Positions 7,954 through 18,344 of a stretch of 64,000 nucleotides of DNA are shown in pieces; the first letter of the stretch is position 1, and every line of letters starts with the position of its first letter. The translations under genes and the position numbers were made by a program. Under the pieces are notes generated by a model. It saw only the letters and a program-made list of their open reading frames with translations, ran no database searches and was not told the DNA's origin. The stretch covers positions 1 to 64,000 of the forward strand of contig JBQTIU010000026.1 in NCBI GenBank assembly GCA_052387815.1. The letters are read 5' to 3'. This stretch comes from JBQTIU01 sp052387815 (GTDB lineage Bacteria; Pseudomonadota; Alphaproteobacteria; CACIAM-22H2).

Positions 7954-9300
7954 ATGTCGTTCACGCTCACCATCGTCGGGCGTCCGAATGTCGGCAAGTC
8001 GACGCTGTTCAACCGCCTCGTCGGGCGGCGCGTGGCGCTCACCAACGATCGGGCGGGCCTGACGCGCGACTGGCGCGAGGGCGAGGGCCGGCTCGGCGAC
8101 CTCGATTTCAAGCTGATCGATACCGCCGGCCTCGACGAGGCCGCGCCGGCGATCCTCGAGGCGCGCATGCGCGCGCAGACGGCGCGCGCCGTGGCCGGCG
8201 CCGATCTGGTCCTGTTCCTGATCGATGCGCGCGCGGGCCTCACCCCGCTCGACCGCCATTTCGCGCGCTGGCTGCGCAAGCTCGCTCGGCCGGTGGTCCT
8301 GATCGCCAACAAATGCGAGGGCGAGGCGGAAGCGGGGCTCGGCGAGGCCCATGGCTTGGGGTTCGGCGCCCCGGTGTCGATTTCGGCCGAGCATGGCGAA
8401 GGCCTCGCGGAGTTGCATCGGGCGCTTAAGGAGCGGGCGCCAGAGGCGATCGTCGCGCCCGAGGAAACGGCGGACCGGCCGGCGCCCGAGCCGCGGATCA
8501 AGCTCGCCATCGTCGGCCGACCCAATGTCGGGAAATCGACCCTCCTCAACCGGCTCCTCGGCGAGGAGCGCGTGCTCACCGCCCCGCAGCCGGGGACCAC
8601 GCGCGATGCCATCGCCGTGCCCTGGCGCTGGCGCGGCCTCGACCTCGAGCTCATCGATACGGCGGGACTGCGCCGCAAAGCCAAAGTCGAGACTCCCTTG
8701 GAGCGCCTGTCGAGCGCCGATTCCTTGCGCGCCGTTCGCCGGGCGCAGATCGTGGTCCTTGTCCTCGATGCGCGGGCGATGCTCGAAAAGCAGGACCTGA
8801 CGATCGCGCGCCATGTCCTCGACGAAGGGCGCGCCCTCGTGCTGGCGGCCAACAAATGGGATCTGGTCGAGGAGCGGGCGGCGGCGCTCAAGAAGCTCCG
8901 CGATCGACTCGAGATTTCGCTGCCGCAGGTCAAGAACGTGCCGTTCGTCGCCATCTCGGCGCTGACCGGGGACCGGCTCGACCTCCTCATGCGCGCGGTC
9001 TTCAAGGCCTACGAGGCCTGGAACGCCTGGGTGCCGACGCCCAAGCTCAATCGCTGGCTCGAAGGCGCGTGCGAGGCGCATCCGCCCCCGCTCGCCCGCG
9101 GCCGCCGCCCGCGGCCGCGATTCATCAAACAGGTGACCTCGCGCCCGCCGACCTTCGCTATCTTCGGCGCCAAGCTTAAGAGTCTGCCGGAGGATTATTC
9201 GCGCTATCTCGCCAACGGTCTGGCCGAGACCTTCGACCTGTCCGGCGTGGTCGTCCGCCTGATCTTGCGGCAGCAGGAAAATCCCTTCGCGGCGGCCTAA
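7954..9300 (+). CDS. der: Ribosome biogenesis GTPase Der
   Basis: 448 residues with two tandem GTPase domains, each with GRPNVGKST (residues about 9 and 188), a DTAGL G3 motif and NK.D-type G4 motifs (NKCEG, which is atypical, in the first domain; NKWD in the second). A C-terminal KH-like domain ends FDLSGVVVRLILRQQENPFA. Der acts in late 50S subunit assembly. The GGGAGACCGGG before the ATG is a plausible ribosome-binding site. In relatives it directly follows bamB; here the que genes intervene. Confidence 0.97.
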   Translation: MSFTLTIVGRPNVGKSTLFNRLVGRRVALTNDRAGLTRDWREGEGRLGDLDFKLIDTAGLDEAAPAILEARMRAQTARAVAGADLVLFLIDARAGLTPLDRHFARWLRKLARPVVLIANKCEGEAEAGLGEAHGLGFGAPVSISAEHGEGLAELHRALKERAPEAIVAPEETADRPAPEPRIKLAIVGRPNVGKSTLLNRLLGEERVLTAPQPGTTRDAIAVPWRWRGLDLELIDTAGLRRKAKVETPLERLSSADSLRAVRRAQIVVLVLDARAMLEKQDLTIARHVLDEGRALVLAANKWDLVEERAAALKKLRDRLEISLPQVKNVPFVAISALTGDRLDLLMRAVFKAYEAWNAWVPTPKLNRWLEGACEAHPPPLARGRRPRPRFIKQVTSRPPTFAIFGAKLKSLPEDYSRYLANGLAETFDLSGVVVRLILRQQENPFAAA

Positions 9301-9301
9301 G

Positions 9302-9332
9302 CTAGGCCTCCACCACCTCGCCGTGGCGCGTG
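9302..9332. repeat. Left 31-bp direct repeat (copy of SDR gene 3' end)
   Basis: Bases 9302-9332 match 11349-11379 at 29 of 31 positions, including 26 identical bases in a row (9307-9332 and 11354-11379). The second copy is the last nine codons and the stop of the SDR gene read on the minus strand; this first copy is a detached duplicate just after der. The pair brackets a 2-kb segment, in the manner of attL/attR. Confidence 0.85.
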
Positions 9333-9368
9333 TGGCGGGCCGCCGATTTGAGGTATCATCTCCGCGAT

Positions 9369-9941
9369 ATGAGCCGCGCCACGCGCCGTTTCGCCCCGCT
9401 CGTCTTCGCGCTGGCGATCGCCTGCGCCGGCCCGACCCTCGCCCACCAGCGCGACCCCGACATGCCGGCACCGGACCCGCCGGATTATTGGCGCATCATG
9501 GACCGGACCGACGAGGCCACCACGAGCACGTGCATCGGCAATCCCACGACCCCGCTATGCGCGGTAGAGAACATCCTCGCCTGTTTCGTGCGCACGAACA
9601 ACGAATTGTGCTGGATCGCGATGAGAGTCGACGAGGCGCTGGAGATGTTCAAGACACGACCGGTACCCGGGGCATATGAGCGCTATCGCGTCGCCTCGGC
9701 CAAGCGCCTCAAGGACGGCTTCAAGGATATTCCCCCGACAGCGTACGGGGTGAATCCACGGGATCGTCCCAAAGATGTGCGGCCAGGCGACATATTGCTG
9801 GAGCTGCGGATCGTCTCGTGCTGGCGATACAATCCAAAGGAGCTGTGTGAAACCGGCCGGCGATCGCCCCGGTACTACATCATCCGCGGGTCGGGAGACC
9901 GCTGGGTTGTCACCGGCTGGTTTACGCCGCAGTGGCGGTGA
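9369..9941 (+). CDS. Secreted cysteine-containing protein of unknown function
   Basis: 190 residues starting at ATG 9369, with a clear signal peptide (MSRATRRFAPLVFALAIAC, cleavage near AHQ). The mature part has six cysteines in two groups (TC, LC, AC, LC in the first half; SC and LC in the second), which could form disulfides in the periplasm. The C-terminus is aromatic and basic (RYYIIRGSGDRWVVTGWF). No known domain is recognised. It lies inside the segment bracketed by the 31-bp repeats, converging on a muramidase-like gene; an immunity or inhibitor role would be a guess. Confidence 0.6.
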   Translation: MSRATRRFAPLVFALAIACAGPTLAHQRDPDMPAPDPPDYWRIMDRTDEATTSTCIGNPTTPLCAVENILACFVRTNNELCWIAMRVDEALEMFKTRPVPGAYERYRVASAKRLKDGFKDIPPTAYGVNPRDRPKDVRPGDILLELRIVSCWRYNPKELCETGRRSPRYYIIRGSGDRWVVTGWFTPQWR

Positions 9942-9969
9942 GCGGGACGGGCGTGTCGCCGCCCCGGCC

Positions 9970-10970
9970 TCACGGCATGCCCGGGAAGTGAAAATGGTCG
10001 ATGCGCCATCTTTCGCCGCCGAATTGCGAGTGCCTTCGACGATCGGCCAAGGCGTCGCGCAGTTGCGGGCCGTAGCCGCCTGTGGACAGTTCGACGATGG
10101 CCCTGAAGGTTCTGGATCCCAGTACGCCGTCCACGCGCACAACGCCCACGGGCTGACCGGTCGGGACATCACGCAGCGAACCTACGACTTCGTTTATTGC
10201 GCGCTGTATGAGCCGGGCGCCTTCGCCGCGCCCGTGCCGGAACATGGTGTCGGCGACAGCCGCGGTCGTGAAGTGGTTCTGGGTGTCCTCAAGCCGGGCG
10301 CCGCCGCCGGCCAACGCTTGGAAGATCTCGGTATCGAAAAACCATTTGTAGACGGCGACGCGCTGCTCCGGGCTCAGGTCTTGCGGCTTCTCGACGCCCG
10401 CCGGGATCACCCCATCCGTCTTCGCCTTCTCCATGAGCGCCGGGGTGATGCCGCTCGAAGCTCCGCTGCTCCCGTCGACGGCCATCCCGCCTTCGGCGCC
10501 GTAGGTTTCCATGAAGCTGAAGCGCTCGGCCTCGGTGAGACCGGGATCGCGCTCGACGGCGCCCTTGAACTTGTCCCAGTCCTCTTGGGTGACGTGGATC
10601 TTGCCGTCGGGGTAGGGCGGCGGCGTGTCCTGGACGAGCGGCAGCATGGGGGGCCGTAGTAGCCCTGCCGGCGATCGGGGAGCGGCAGCATGTCATCCGC
10701 CGCGGCGCGCTCGCCGCTCCGCAGGTCGCGGGCAAAGCCGCTTCCCGGACCATCCTCCGGCGCAAACTGGCCGCCGACGCTGCCCGGCGATCCGGCCGGC
10801 CAGCGCAGTTGGTCGGGGCGGTACTTGTCCTCGCCCCGCAAGAGCCGCAGGTTGCGCTCCACGCGCTGTCGCCTCCTTTCGATGTCGCCGATCAGCCGCT
10901 CGAGCTTGGCGTGGAAGACATCCCATTGGGCCCGCGTGAATACGACCGCGTCAGCAGACGTTTTTTCCAT
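9970..10970 (-). pseudogene. Muramidase-like (GH108/PG-binding) gene split by a frameshift
   Basis: Read on the minus strand, the 5' part (start 10970, MEKTSADAVVFTRAQWDVFH, then RWPAGSPGSVGGQFAPEDG) continues naturally into a second frame starting MLPLVQDTPPPYPDGK. The join is at a run of six C (plus strand G, about 10647-10652); one more C would restore one frame. The second part has FMETYGAEGGM...SGITPALM, like the catalytic EGG of GH108 N-acetylmuramidases, and then NHFTTAAVADTMF..LIQRAIN..VDGVLGSRTFRAIV, like the PG_binding_3 domain. AGGAGATGAACC before the ATG is a good ribosome-binding site. Either a true pseudogene or a homopolymer sequencing error. Confidence 0.6.
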
Positions 10971-11348
10971 GGTTCATCTCCTGCGAATAAATCGGCTCGC
11001 GCGTCGCGAGTCAAAATTCTGATATTGTTCCTATCAGGAACGATTCGTCCTTGTCAAGTCCTTTTCGTTCATATCGGCCGAGTCATAAAATCCACTGAAA
11101 TCAAGGTGGTTTCACCGAGAGAGGCAACGGCCAACGGCGCGACAAGTACATTTCGTGCTTGCGCCAATGTTCCCGGCCGGTAAAGCCCGTCGGCTGTGAG
11201 CGCGCGCGAAAACGTGATTCCGAGTCTAACCCGAACTATGCCCGTGAGCACCTAAGCGATTCAGAAGACTCATGTTTTTTACATGACCATAAAAATCATG
11301 TTTTCAATGAAATCAAATGCTTAACTGCAAAATCTGGCAAAGTTCGGT
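10971..11348. other. AT-rich non-coding stretch upstream of muramidase-like gene
   Basis: 378 bases without a credible gene, markedly AT-richer than the surroundings, especially 11255-11348 (runs of A and T, repeated CATG near 11270 and 11300). It holds the muramidase-like gene's promoter and operator (11027-11057). No RNA gene was recognised. The base composition suggests foreign origin of the 9333-11348 segment. Confidence 0.5.
11027..11057 (-). promoter_or_regulatory. Promoter with palindromic operator
   Basis: On the minus strand TTGACA (complement of 11052-11057) is followed about 18 bases later by TAGGAA (11028-11033), 58 bases before the muramidase-like start. The -10 region is embedded in a perfect palindrome GTTCCTATCAGGAAC (11027-11041), as expected for a repressor operator. 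No regulator gene is visible in the segment. Confidence 0.5.
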
Positions 11349-11379
11349 CTAACCCTCCACCACCTCGCCGTGGCGCGTG
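11349..11379. repeat. Right 31-bp direct repeat (SDR gene 3' end)
   Basis: Second copy of the repeat at 9302-9332, formed by the stop codon and last nine codons of the SDR gene. Two mismatches, at the third and fourth bases of the pair after the stop complement. Confidence 0.85.
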
Positions 11380-12059
11380 CACGAGGACGAGGCGAGATCG
11401 ACGAACAGGCCGGCGATGGCCTCGGGCGGGCGCAGGCGCATCGGGTCCTCGCCGGGGAAGGCGTGGGCCCGCATCGAGGTGCGGAGCGGTCCGGGCGAGA
11501 GCAGGTTGACTCGCACGTTGGTGCGGGCGAGCTCGGCCGCCCAGGTGCGGACCAGCATCTCGAGCGCCGCCTGGGACACGGCGTAGGCGCCCCAATAAGC
11601 CTGCGGGGCGTGCGCGGCGCCCGCGGTCACGAAGATCGCGCGCCCCGCCTCGGACAGCCGCAACAGCGGCTCAAGCGTGCGGATCAACCGCCAATTGGCG
11701 GTGAGGTTGACCTTGAACACCTCGTCCCAGAGCTTGGCGTCGTGGTGCGAGAGCGGCCCCAGCGTGCCGAGCAGGCCGGCATTGCCGACCAGGATGTCGA
11801 GCCGGCCGAAGCGCTCATGGAGGGTCGGCCCCAAGGGATCGATGCGGTCGAGATCGGCGAGGTCGAGCGGCACCAGGGTGGCGGCCCCGCCCGCCGCCCG
11901 GATCTCGTCGTCGACCTCCTCGAGCCCGCCGGTCGTGCGGGCGAGGAGGACCACGTGCGCGCCCTCGGCGGCGAAGCATCGGGCGACGGCGGCCCCGATG
12001 CCGCGCGAGGCGCCGGTGATGAGCGCGATGCGCCCGGCGAGTCGTTTAACGCGGTCCAT
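11349..12059 (-). CDS. SDR-family protein lacking catalytic Ser and Lys
   Basis: 236 residues of the short-chain dehydrogenase/reductase fold: cofactor motif TGASRGIG near residue 15, NAG near 90. At the active site the sequence reads FVTAGAAHAPQAYWGAYAVSQ. The Tyr is kept, but the Ser 13 residues before it is Ala and the Lys four residues after it is Gln, so two of three SDR catalytic residues are absent. It may bind NAD(P) without ordinary dehydrogenase activity. It lies downstream of purF on the same strand, 46 bases apart. Its 3' end is the repeat that brackets the upstream 2-kb segment. Confidence 0.85.
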   Translation of the reverse strand: MDRVKRLAGRIALITGASRGIGAAVARCFAAEGAHVVLLARTTGGLEEVDDEIRAAGGAATLVPLDLADLDRIDPLGPTLHERFGRLDILVGNAGLLGTLGPLSHHDAKLWDEVFKVNLTANWRLIRTLEPLLRLSEAGRAIFVTAGAAHAPQAYWGAYAVSQAALEMLVRTWAAELARTNVRVNLLSPGPLRTSMRAHAFPGEDPMRLRPPEAIAGLFVDLASSSCTRHGEVVEG

Positions 12060-12105
12060 CGCGGCTCGCGCGCACGGCGCCGCCCTTACGAAATTGCGGG
12101 CGAGC

Positions 12106-13554
12106 TCAGGAGATCTCGAGCAGCGACAGCTGAGCCGGCGCGCCGCCGCCTTTGGCGTCGGTGAGCGGGATCGGGTAATCGCCGGTGAAGCAGGCGTCGC
12201 AGAATTGCGGCGCCCCCGGATCGCGGGCGGGTTCGCCCATGGCCCTATAGAGGCCGTCCATCGACACGAAGGAGAGACTGTCGACGCCGATGAACCGCGC
12301 CATGCCCGCGAGGTCGTAGCGGTGGGCGAGCAACTGTTCCTGCTTCGGCGTGTCGATTCCGTAGAAGCATGAATGGGCGGTCGGCGGGCTCGAAATGCGC
12401 ATATGGACCTCGGTGGCGCCGCACTGGCGAACCATTTCGACGATCTTCTTCGAGGTGGTGCCGCGCACGATCGAGTCGTCGACCAGGATCACCCGTTTGC
12501 CCTTGATGTTGGCGCGGTCGGCGTTGTGCTTGAGGCGCACGCCCAAATGCCGGATATGGTCGGTGGGCTCGATGAAGGTGCGCCCGACATAATGGTTGCG
12601 GATAATGCCGAGCTCGAAGGGGATCTTCGCCTCGGCCGCATAGCCGATCGCCGCCGGCACGCCCGAATCGGGGATCGGGATGACGATGTCGGCCGCGACC
12701 GGGCTCTCGCGCGCGAGTTCGGCGCCGATCCGCTTGCGCAGCTCGTAGACCGACTCGCCCTCGACGACCGAATCCGGCCGCGCGAAGTAAATGAACTCGA
12801 AGATGCAGAAACGTTGCGCGGCCTTGGCGAAGGGCTTGAGGCTCTTGAGCCCGGAGTGGTCAAGGATGACGATCTCGCCCGGCTCGACCTCGCGCACATG
12901 GCCGGCGCCGATGATGTCGAGGGCGCAGGACTCGGAGGCAAGGATGCCGGTCTCCTCGAGCCGCCCCAAGACCAGCGGGCGCACGCCCAAGGGATCGCGG
13001 ACGCCAATCACCTTGTCGCGCGATATGGCGACCAGCGAATAGGCCCCCTCGACCTGCCGCAGCGCCTGCGTGAGGCGAGCGACGACGTCGCCCTCGGCCA
13101 TCGCCATCAGGTGGACGATGACCTCGGTGTCGGTGGTCGATTGGAACAGGCAGCCCTTGCGGACCAATTCCTTGCGCAGCGCATAGGCATTGGTGAGGTT
13201 GCCGTTGTGAGCGATGGCGAAGCCGCCGAACTCGAAATCGGCGTAGAGCGGCTGGACGTTGCGTAGGATCGTTTCCCCGGTCGTCGAGTAGCGGACATGG
13301 CCGATGGCCAGCCGGCCCCGCAACTTGCCGATCACCGCCTCGGAGCCGAAATTGTCGCCGACTTGGCCGAGGCCGCGATGGGTGTGGAACTGGGTGCCGT
13401 CGAAGGTGACGATCCCCGCCGCCTCCTGGCCGCGATGCTGGAGGGCGTGCAGGCCGAGCGCGGTATGGGCGGCGGCATCGGGGTGGCCGAAGATGCCGAA
13501 AATCCCGCATTCTTCCCGCAACTGGTCGTCATCGAAGGGGTTGGTCGCGGTCAT
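12106..13554 (-). CDS. purF: Amidophosphoribosyltransferase
   Basis: First committed enzyme of purine synthesis (PRPP plus glutamine to phosphoribosylamine). The 482-residue product starts MTATNPFDDDQLREECGIFG; the Cys in EECGIFG becomes the N-terminal nucleophile after propeptide removal. The Ntn domain shows HVRYSTTG and HNGNLTN, and the phosphoribosyltransferase domain shows ILVDDSIVRGTTS. The ATG overlaps the cvpA stop by four bases, so cvpA-purF are translationally coupled. Confidence 0.97.
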   Translation of the reverse strand: MTATNPFDDDQLREECGIFGIFGHPDAAAHTALGLHALQHRGQEAAGIVTFDGTQFHTHRGLGQVGDNFGSEAVIGKLRGRLAIGHVRYSTTGETILRNVQPLYADFEFGGFAIAHNGNLTNAYALRKELVRKGCLFQSTTDTEVIVHLMAMAEGDVVARLTQALRQVEGAYSLVAISRDKVIGVRDPLGVRPLVLGRLEETGILASESCALDIIGAGHVREVEPGEIVILDHSGLKSLKPFAKAAQRFCIFEFIYFARPDSVVEGESVYELRKRIGAELARESPVAADIVIPIPDSGVPAAIGYAAEAKIPFELGIIRNHYVGRTFIEPTDHIRHLGVRLKHNADRANIKGKRVILVDDSIVRGTTSKKIVEMVRQCGATEVHMRISSPPTAHSCFYGIDTPKQEQLLAHRYDLAGMARFIGVDSLSFVSMDGLYRAMGEPARDPGAPQFCDACFTGDYPIPLTDAKGGGAPAQLSLLEIS

Positions 13555-14237
13555 CTCCCGGGCTGGCCTGACGGCGGCGGCTGCGCGCTCTGAAGGAGCC
13601 GCTCGAGCTCCCGTCGCTCCTCCACCTTATACCCCGATTCACCGCCCGGTGTAGGGGCTTTCGGCGCGCTGCCGGTCAGGGCGCGCAACGCCCGTTCGGC
13701 GTCCTGGCGGGTCTGCCCCCGGCCCGGCTCGCCGATGGCCTGGCCGCGAAACTCGGGCGGGGCGAGGCTGCGCAGCAACTCGGCCCCGGCCACGACCAGC
13801 GGCAGGCTGCGGGCCTTGAGGATCCAGTCCGGGTGTTCGGCCGGCGGCATGGTCCAGCCGAGCGCGAGATAGGCGAGGGCGACCAGGGCGGCGCCGCGCA
13901 CCAGCCCGAACGCGAAGCCCAAGCTGCGGTCGAGGGCGCTCAGCGCGCTGCGGCGCACGAACCCCGCCAGACCGCGACTGATGAGCGAAAAAACCACCAG
14001 GCTGACGATGAACAGGGCGAGCCCCGTGGCGAGGTCGGCGATCAGATTGTGGTCGATCCAGGTCCGCGCATAGGGCTGCAGCGGCGAAAACCCCCACAGG
14101 GTGACCAGGGCGGCGCCGGCCCAACCGAGCAGCGACAGCACTTCGCGCACGAATCCGCGCGCCAGCGCCACCAGCCCCGAGAGCAGTATCACGCCAGCGA
14201 CGATGAGATCGGCTGGATTGACGGGCAGGCTGGTCAT
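13551..14237 (-). CDS. cvpA: CvpA family membrane protein
   Basis: 228 residues. Four hydrophobic segments in the first about 170 residues (NPADLIVAGVILLSGLVALA at the start; VREVLSLLGWAGAALVTLWG next), then a soluble C-terminal tail with KAPTPGGESGYKVEERRELERLL. The family is named for colicin V production and its genes regularly precede purF, as here. Function beyond envelope homeostasis is unclear. Six bases separate it from the radA stop upstream. Confidence 0.9.
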   Translation of the reverse strand: MTSLPVNPADLIVAGVILLSGLVALARGFVREVLSLLGWAGAALVTLWGFSPLQPYARTWIDHNLIADLATGLALFIVSLVVFSLISRGLAGFVRRSALSALDRSLGFAFGLVRGAALVALAYLALGWTMPPAEHPDWILKARSLPLVVAGAELLRSLAPPEFRGQAIGEPGRGQTRQDAERALRALTGSAPKAPTPGGESGYKVEERRELERLLQSAQPPPSGQPGR

Positions 14238-14243
14238 CGCCGC

Positions 14244-15679
<1,436 letters not shown>

Positions 15680-15683
<4 letters not shown>

Positions 15684-16447
15684 GCCCGGACCTGCATCTG
15701 GATCGGCCCCTCGGCGCGGCCGTGGATGAACTGGTCGACATAAGGGTTGGCCGCTGCGTCGATCTCGGCGATCGAGCCGCTCCAGATGATCCGGCCGGCG
15801 TGCAACATGGCGATGCGGTGGGCGATCTTGCGGGCCGACGCCATGTCGTGGGTGATCGACAGGGCGGTGGCGCCGAGGTCGCGAACGCATTTGATGATCA
15901 GCCGGTCGATCACGTCGGCCATGATCGGATCGAGGCCGGTGGTCGGCTCGTCGAAGAATATGATCTCGGGCTTGGTGGCGATGGCGCGGGCCAGCGCCAC
16001 GCGCTTTTTCATGCCGCCCGACAGCTCGGCCGGCAACAGCTCGCCGACCTCGGGCCCCAGTCCCACCGCCGCGAGGTTCGAAAGCGCGATCGATTTCGCC
16101 TCGCGCCGGCTCATTCCCTTGGCGCGGATCAGTCCGAAGGCGACGTTCTCCCACACGCTCAGCGAATCGAACAGCGCCGAGCCCTGGAACAGCATGCCGA
16201 ATTTCTGGCCTACCGCGTCGCGCTCGCCGGCCGTCATGCCCATGGTTTCGCGGCCGTCGACCTTGATGCTGCCGGCCTCGGGCTCGAGCAGGCTCAGGAT
16301 GCACTTGACCAGCACCGACTTGCCGGTGCCCGAGCCGCCGATGACGACCACGGACTCGCCGACGCCGACGTCGAGCTCGAGACCGTCGAGCACCACTTTG
16401 GGCCCGAAGGACTTGTGCAGCCCGCGGATCGAGATTTTCGGCGTCAT
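15680..16447 (-). CDS. mlaF: ABC transporter ATPase, MlaF-like
   Basis: 255 residues with Walker A GGSGTGKSV, signature LSGGMKKRVALARA and Walker B IIFFDEPTTGLDP, the pattern of the MlaF/Ttg2A subfamily. It should energise phospholipid (retrograde or anterograde) transport between inner and outer membrane together with the MlaE-like permease whose stop overlaps this start by four bases. No MlaD, MlaC or MlaB gene is adjacent, so the substrate-binding MCE protein must lie elsewhere. Confidence 0.92.
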
Positions 16448-17220
16448 CGCACGGCGAAGAATATCTCGGTGATAGCGTAATTGAACACCAGGATCAGGAT
16501 CGAGGCCGAGACCACCGCATCGGTGGCCGCCCGGCCCACGCCTTGCGCGCCGCCCTGGCTGTGATAGCCGTGATAGCACCCCATCAGCGAGACGAGGAAA
16601 CCGAAGGCCACCGCCTTGACCAGCCCAGAGAACACGTCGACGAACTCGAGGTAGTCGAAGGTCCGCTTGAGATAAGCCCCGGGATTGAAGCCGAGCTTGT
16701 AGATTCCGACCATGTAGCCGCCGAACACGCCGATGATGTCGGCCACCACGACGAGCAGCGGCAGCATGGTCAATCCCGCGATCAGCCGCGGCGCCACCAG
16801 GTACTTGATGGGATTGGTGGCGAGCGTGGACAGCGCATCGATCTGCTCGGTAACGCGCATGGTGCCGATCTCGGCCGCCATCGAGGCGCCGATCCGCCCG
16901 GCGACCATCAGGCCCGCGATCACCGGGCCGAGCTCGCGCGTGACCGACAGCACGACCACGGTGGCGACCGCCCCCTCGGCCGAGAAGCGGGCGAACCCGG
17001 TATAGCTTTGGAGCGCCAGCACCATGCCCGTGAACAGCGCGGTCAGCCCGACCACCGGGAGCGAGAAGTAACCGATATCGAGCATCTGGCGGCCGATGAG
17101 TTGCGGATACCACGGCGGCCGCAGGCAGTGCGACACCGCCACCGCGGTGAAGATGGCGATGCGGCCGGTGAGTTCCAAAAACCCCAGGGCGAAGCGGCCG
17201 ATGACGGCAAGCCCGTTCAT
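16444..17220 (-). CDS. mlaE: ABC transporter permease, MlaE family
   Basis: 258 residues with the MlaE layout: N-terminal amphipathic segment, then five or so membrane helices, with the conserved VTRELGPVIAGLMVAGRIGASMAAEIGTM stretch and FDYLEFVDVFSGLVKAVAFG. Inner-membrane half of the phospholipid transporter with the MlaF-like ATPase. ATGA overlaps on both sides (alr upstream, mlaF downstream) indicate one operon dnaB-alr-mlaE-mlaF-radA-cvpA-purF. Confidence 0.92.
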   Translation of the reverse strand: MNGLAVIGRFALGFLELTGRIAIFTAVAVSHCLRPPWYPQLIGRQMLDIGYFSLPVVGLTALFTGMVLALQSYTGFARFSAEGAVATVVVLSVTRELGPVIAGLMVAGRIGASMAAEIGTMRVTEQIDALSTLATNPIKYLVAPRLIAGLTMLPLLVVVADIIGVFGGYMVGIYKLGFNPGAYLKRTFDYLEFVDVFSGLVKAVAFGFLVSLMGCYHGYHSQGGAQGVGRAATDAVVSASILILVFNYAITEIFFAVR

Positions 17221-18344
17221 GCCGCCGCCGGAGCGTCGATGTAGACGCGATGGAAGCGAGGCCCGAGCCGGGCCAGCACCTCGTAGCCGTTCGTCCCCGC
17301 CGCCGCCGCTACGTCGTCAACCGGCAGGCGCTCGCCCAGGAGCTCGACCCCATCCCCCGGCCGCGCGGCCGGGGCCGGCGTCGCGTCGAGGGTGATCAAG
17401 TCCATGGATACGCGACCAATGACCGGCAACCGGATGTCTCCGTAAAAGGCGCTGCCGCGCTCGGCGAGCGTGCGCAGCCAGCCATCGGCATAGCCCGCGG
17501 CGATGGTCGCGATCCGAGCCTTCGCGTGGAGTCGATACGTGGCACCATATCCAACGCTCCCGGGCGGGTCAACCTCGCGGATTTGCAGGATTTTTGCCTC
17601 GAGACGGGCGACCTGGACCTGCGGGTTGGCGTGCCCCGGGGTGGGATTTATGCCGTACAGCGCGGCGCCTGGGCGGGCGAGATCGAAATGATAGCGGGGC
17701 CCCAGAAAAATGCCCGAGGAATTGGCCAGGCTGGCGCGCGAAGCGGGGAAGCGGGCGCGGATCGCGCGGAAGCCGCGGAGCTGGGCTTCGTTCAAGGGAT
17801 GGGCGGGCTCGTCGGCGCAGGCGAGATGGCTCATGACATAGCGTAGATCGAGGCCGGCGAGCCGGTCCGGCGCCGCGGCGAGCCGGTGCGCTTCGGCCGG
17901 CGTCAAGCCCAGGCGCGACATGCCGGTGTCGATATGAACGACGGAGGCAAGCCGGGTTTCGAGGGTGCGGGCCGCCCGCGCCCAGGCATCGATCTGGCCG
18001 AGATCGTTGAGCACCGGCACCAGGCGTCGGGCAATGAACTCGTCGGCCTCGCCGGGCAGCAATCCGTTGAGAACGTAAATCGCCGCGCTGTCCTTGATGG
18101 CGGCGCGCAAGGCGGCGCCTTCGCCGAGCGCGGCGACGAAGAACTCGCTGGCCCCGGCGGCGGCGAGCGCCGGGCCGACCTGGGCGGCGCCCAGCCCGTA
18201 GGCGTCGGCCTTGACCACGGCGGCCAAGCCGGCGCCCGGCACCCGGGCCCGCAGCGCCCGGTAGTTGTCGCAGATTCGACCGAGATCGACGGTGAGCAGC
18301 GATTCGGACGCGCGCGGCCGCGACGGTCTATGCGCCGCCGCCAT
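17217..18344 (-). CDS. alr: Alanine racemase
   Basis: PLP enzyme making D-alanine for peptidoglycan. 375 residues: VVKADAYGLGA carries the PLP lysine near residue 45, the second catalytic Tyr is in the GYGATYRL segment, and GRVSMDLITLD is the C-terminal dimer/active-site motif. Its start overlaps the dnaB 3' end by 17 bases, an order (dnaB-alr-radA) conserved in Alphaproteobacteria. Confidence 0.96.
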   Translation of the reverse strand: MAAAHRPSRPRASESLLTVDLGRICDNYRALRARVPGAGLAAVVKADAYGLGAAQVGPALAAAGASEFFVAALGEGAALRAAIKDSAAIYVLNGLLPGEADEFIARRLVPVLNDLGQIDAWARAARTLETRLASVVHIDTGMSRLGLTPAEAHRLAAAPDRLAGLDLRYVMSHLACADEPAHPLNEAQLRGFRAIRARFPASRASLANSSGIFLGPRYHFDLARPGAALYGINPTPGHANPQVQVARLEAKILQIREVDPPGSVGYGATYRLHAKARIATIAAGYADGWLRTLAERGSAFYGDIRLPVIGRVSMDLITLDATPAPAARPGDGVELLGERLPVDDVAAAAGTNGYEVLARLGPRFHRVYIDAPAAA

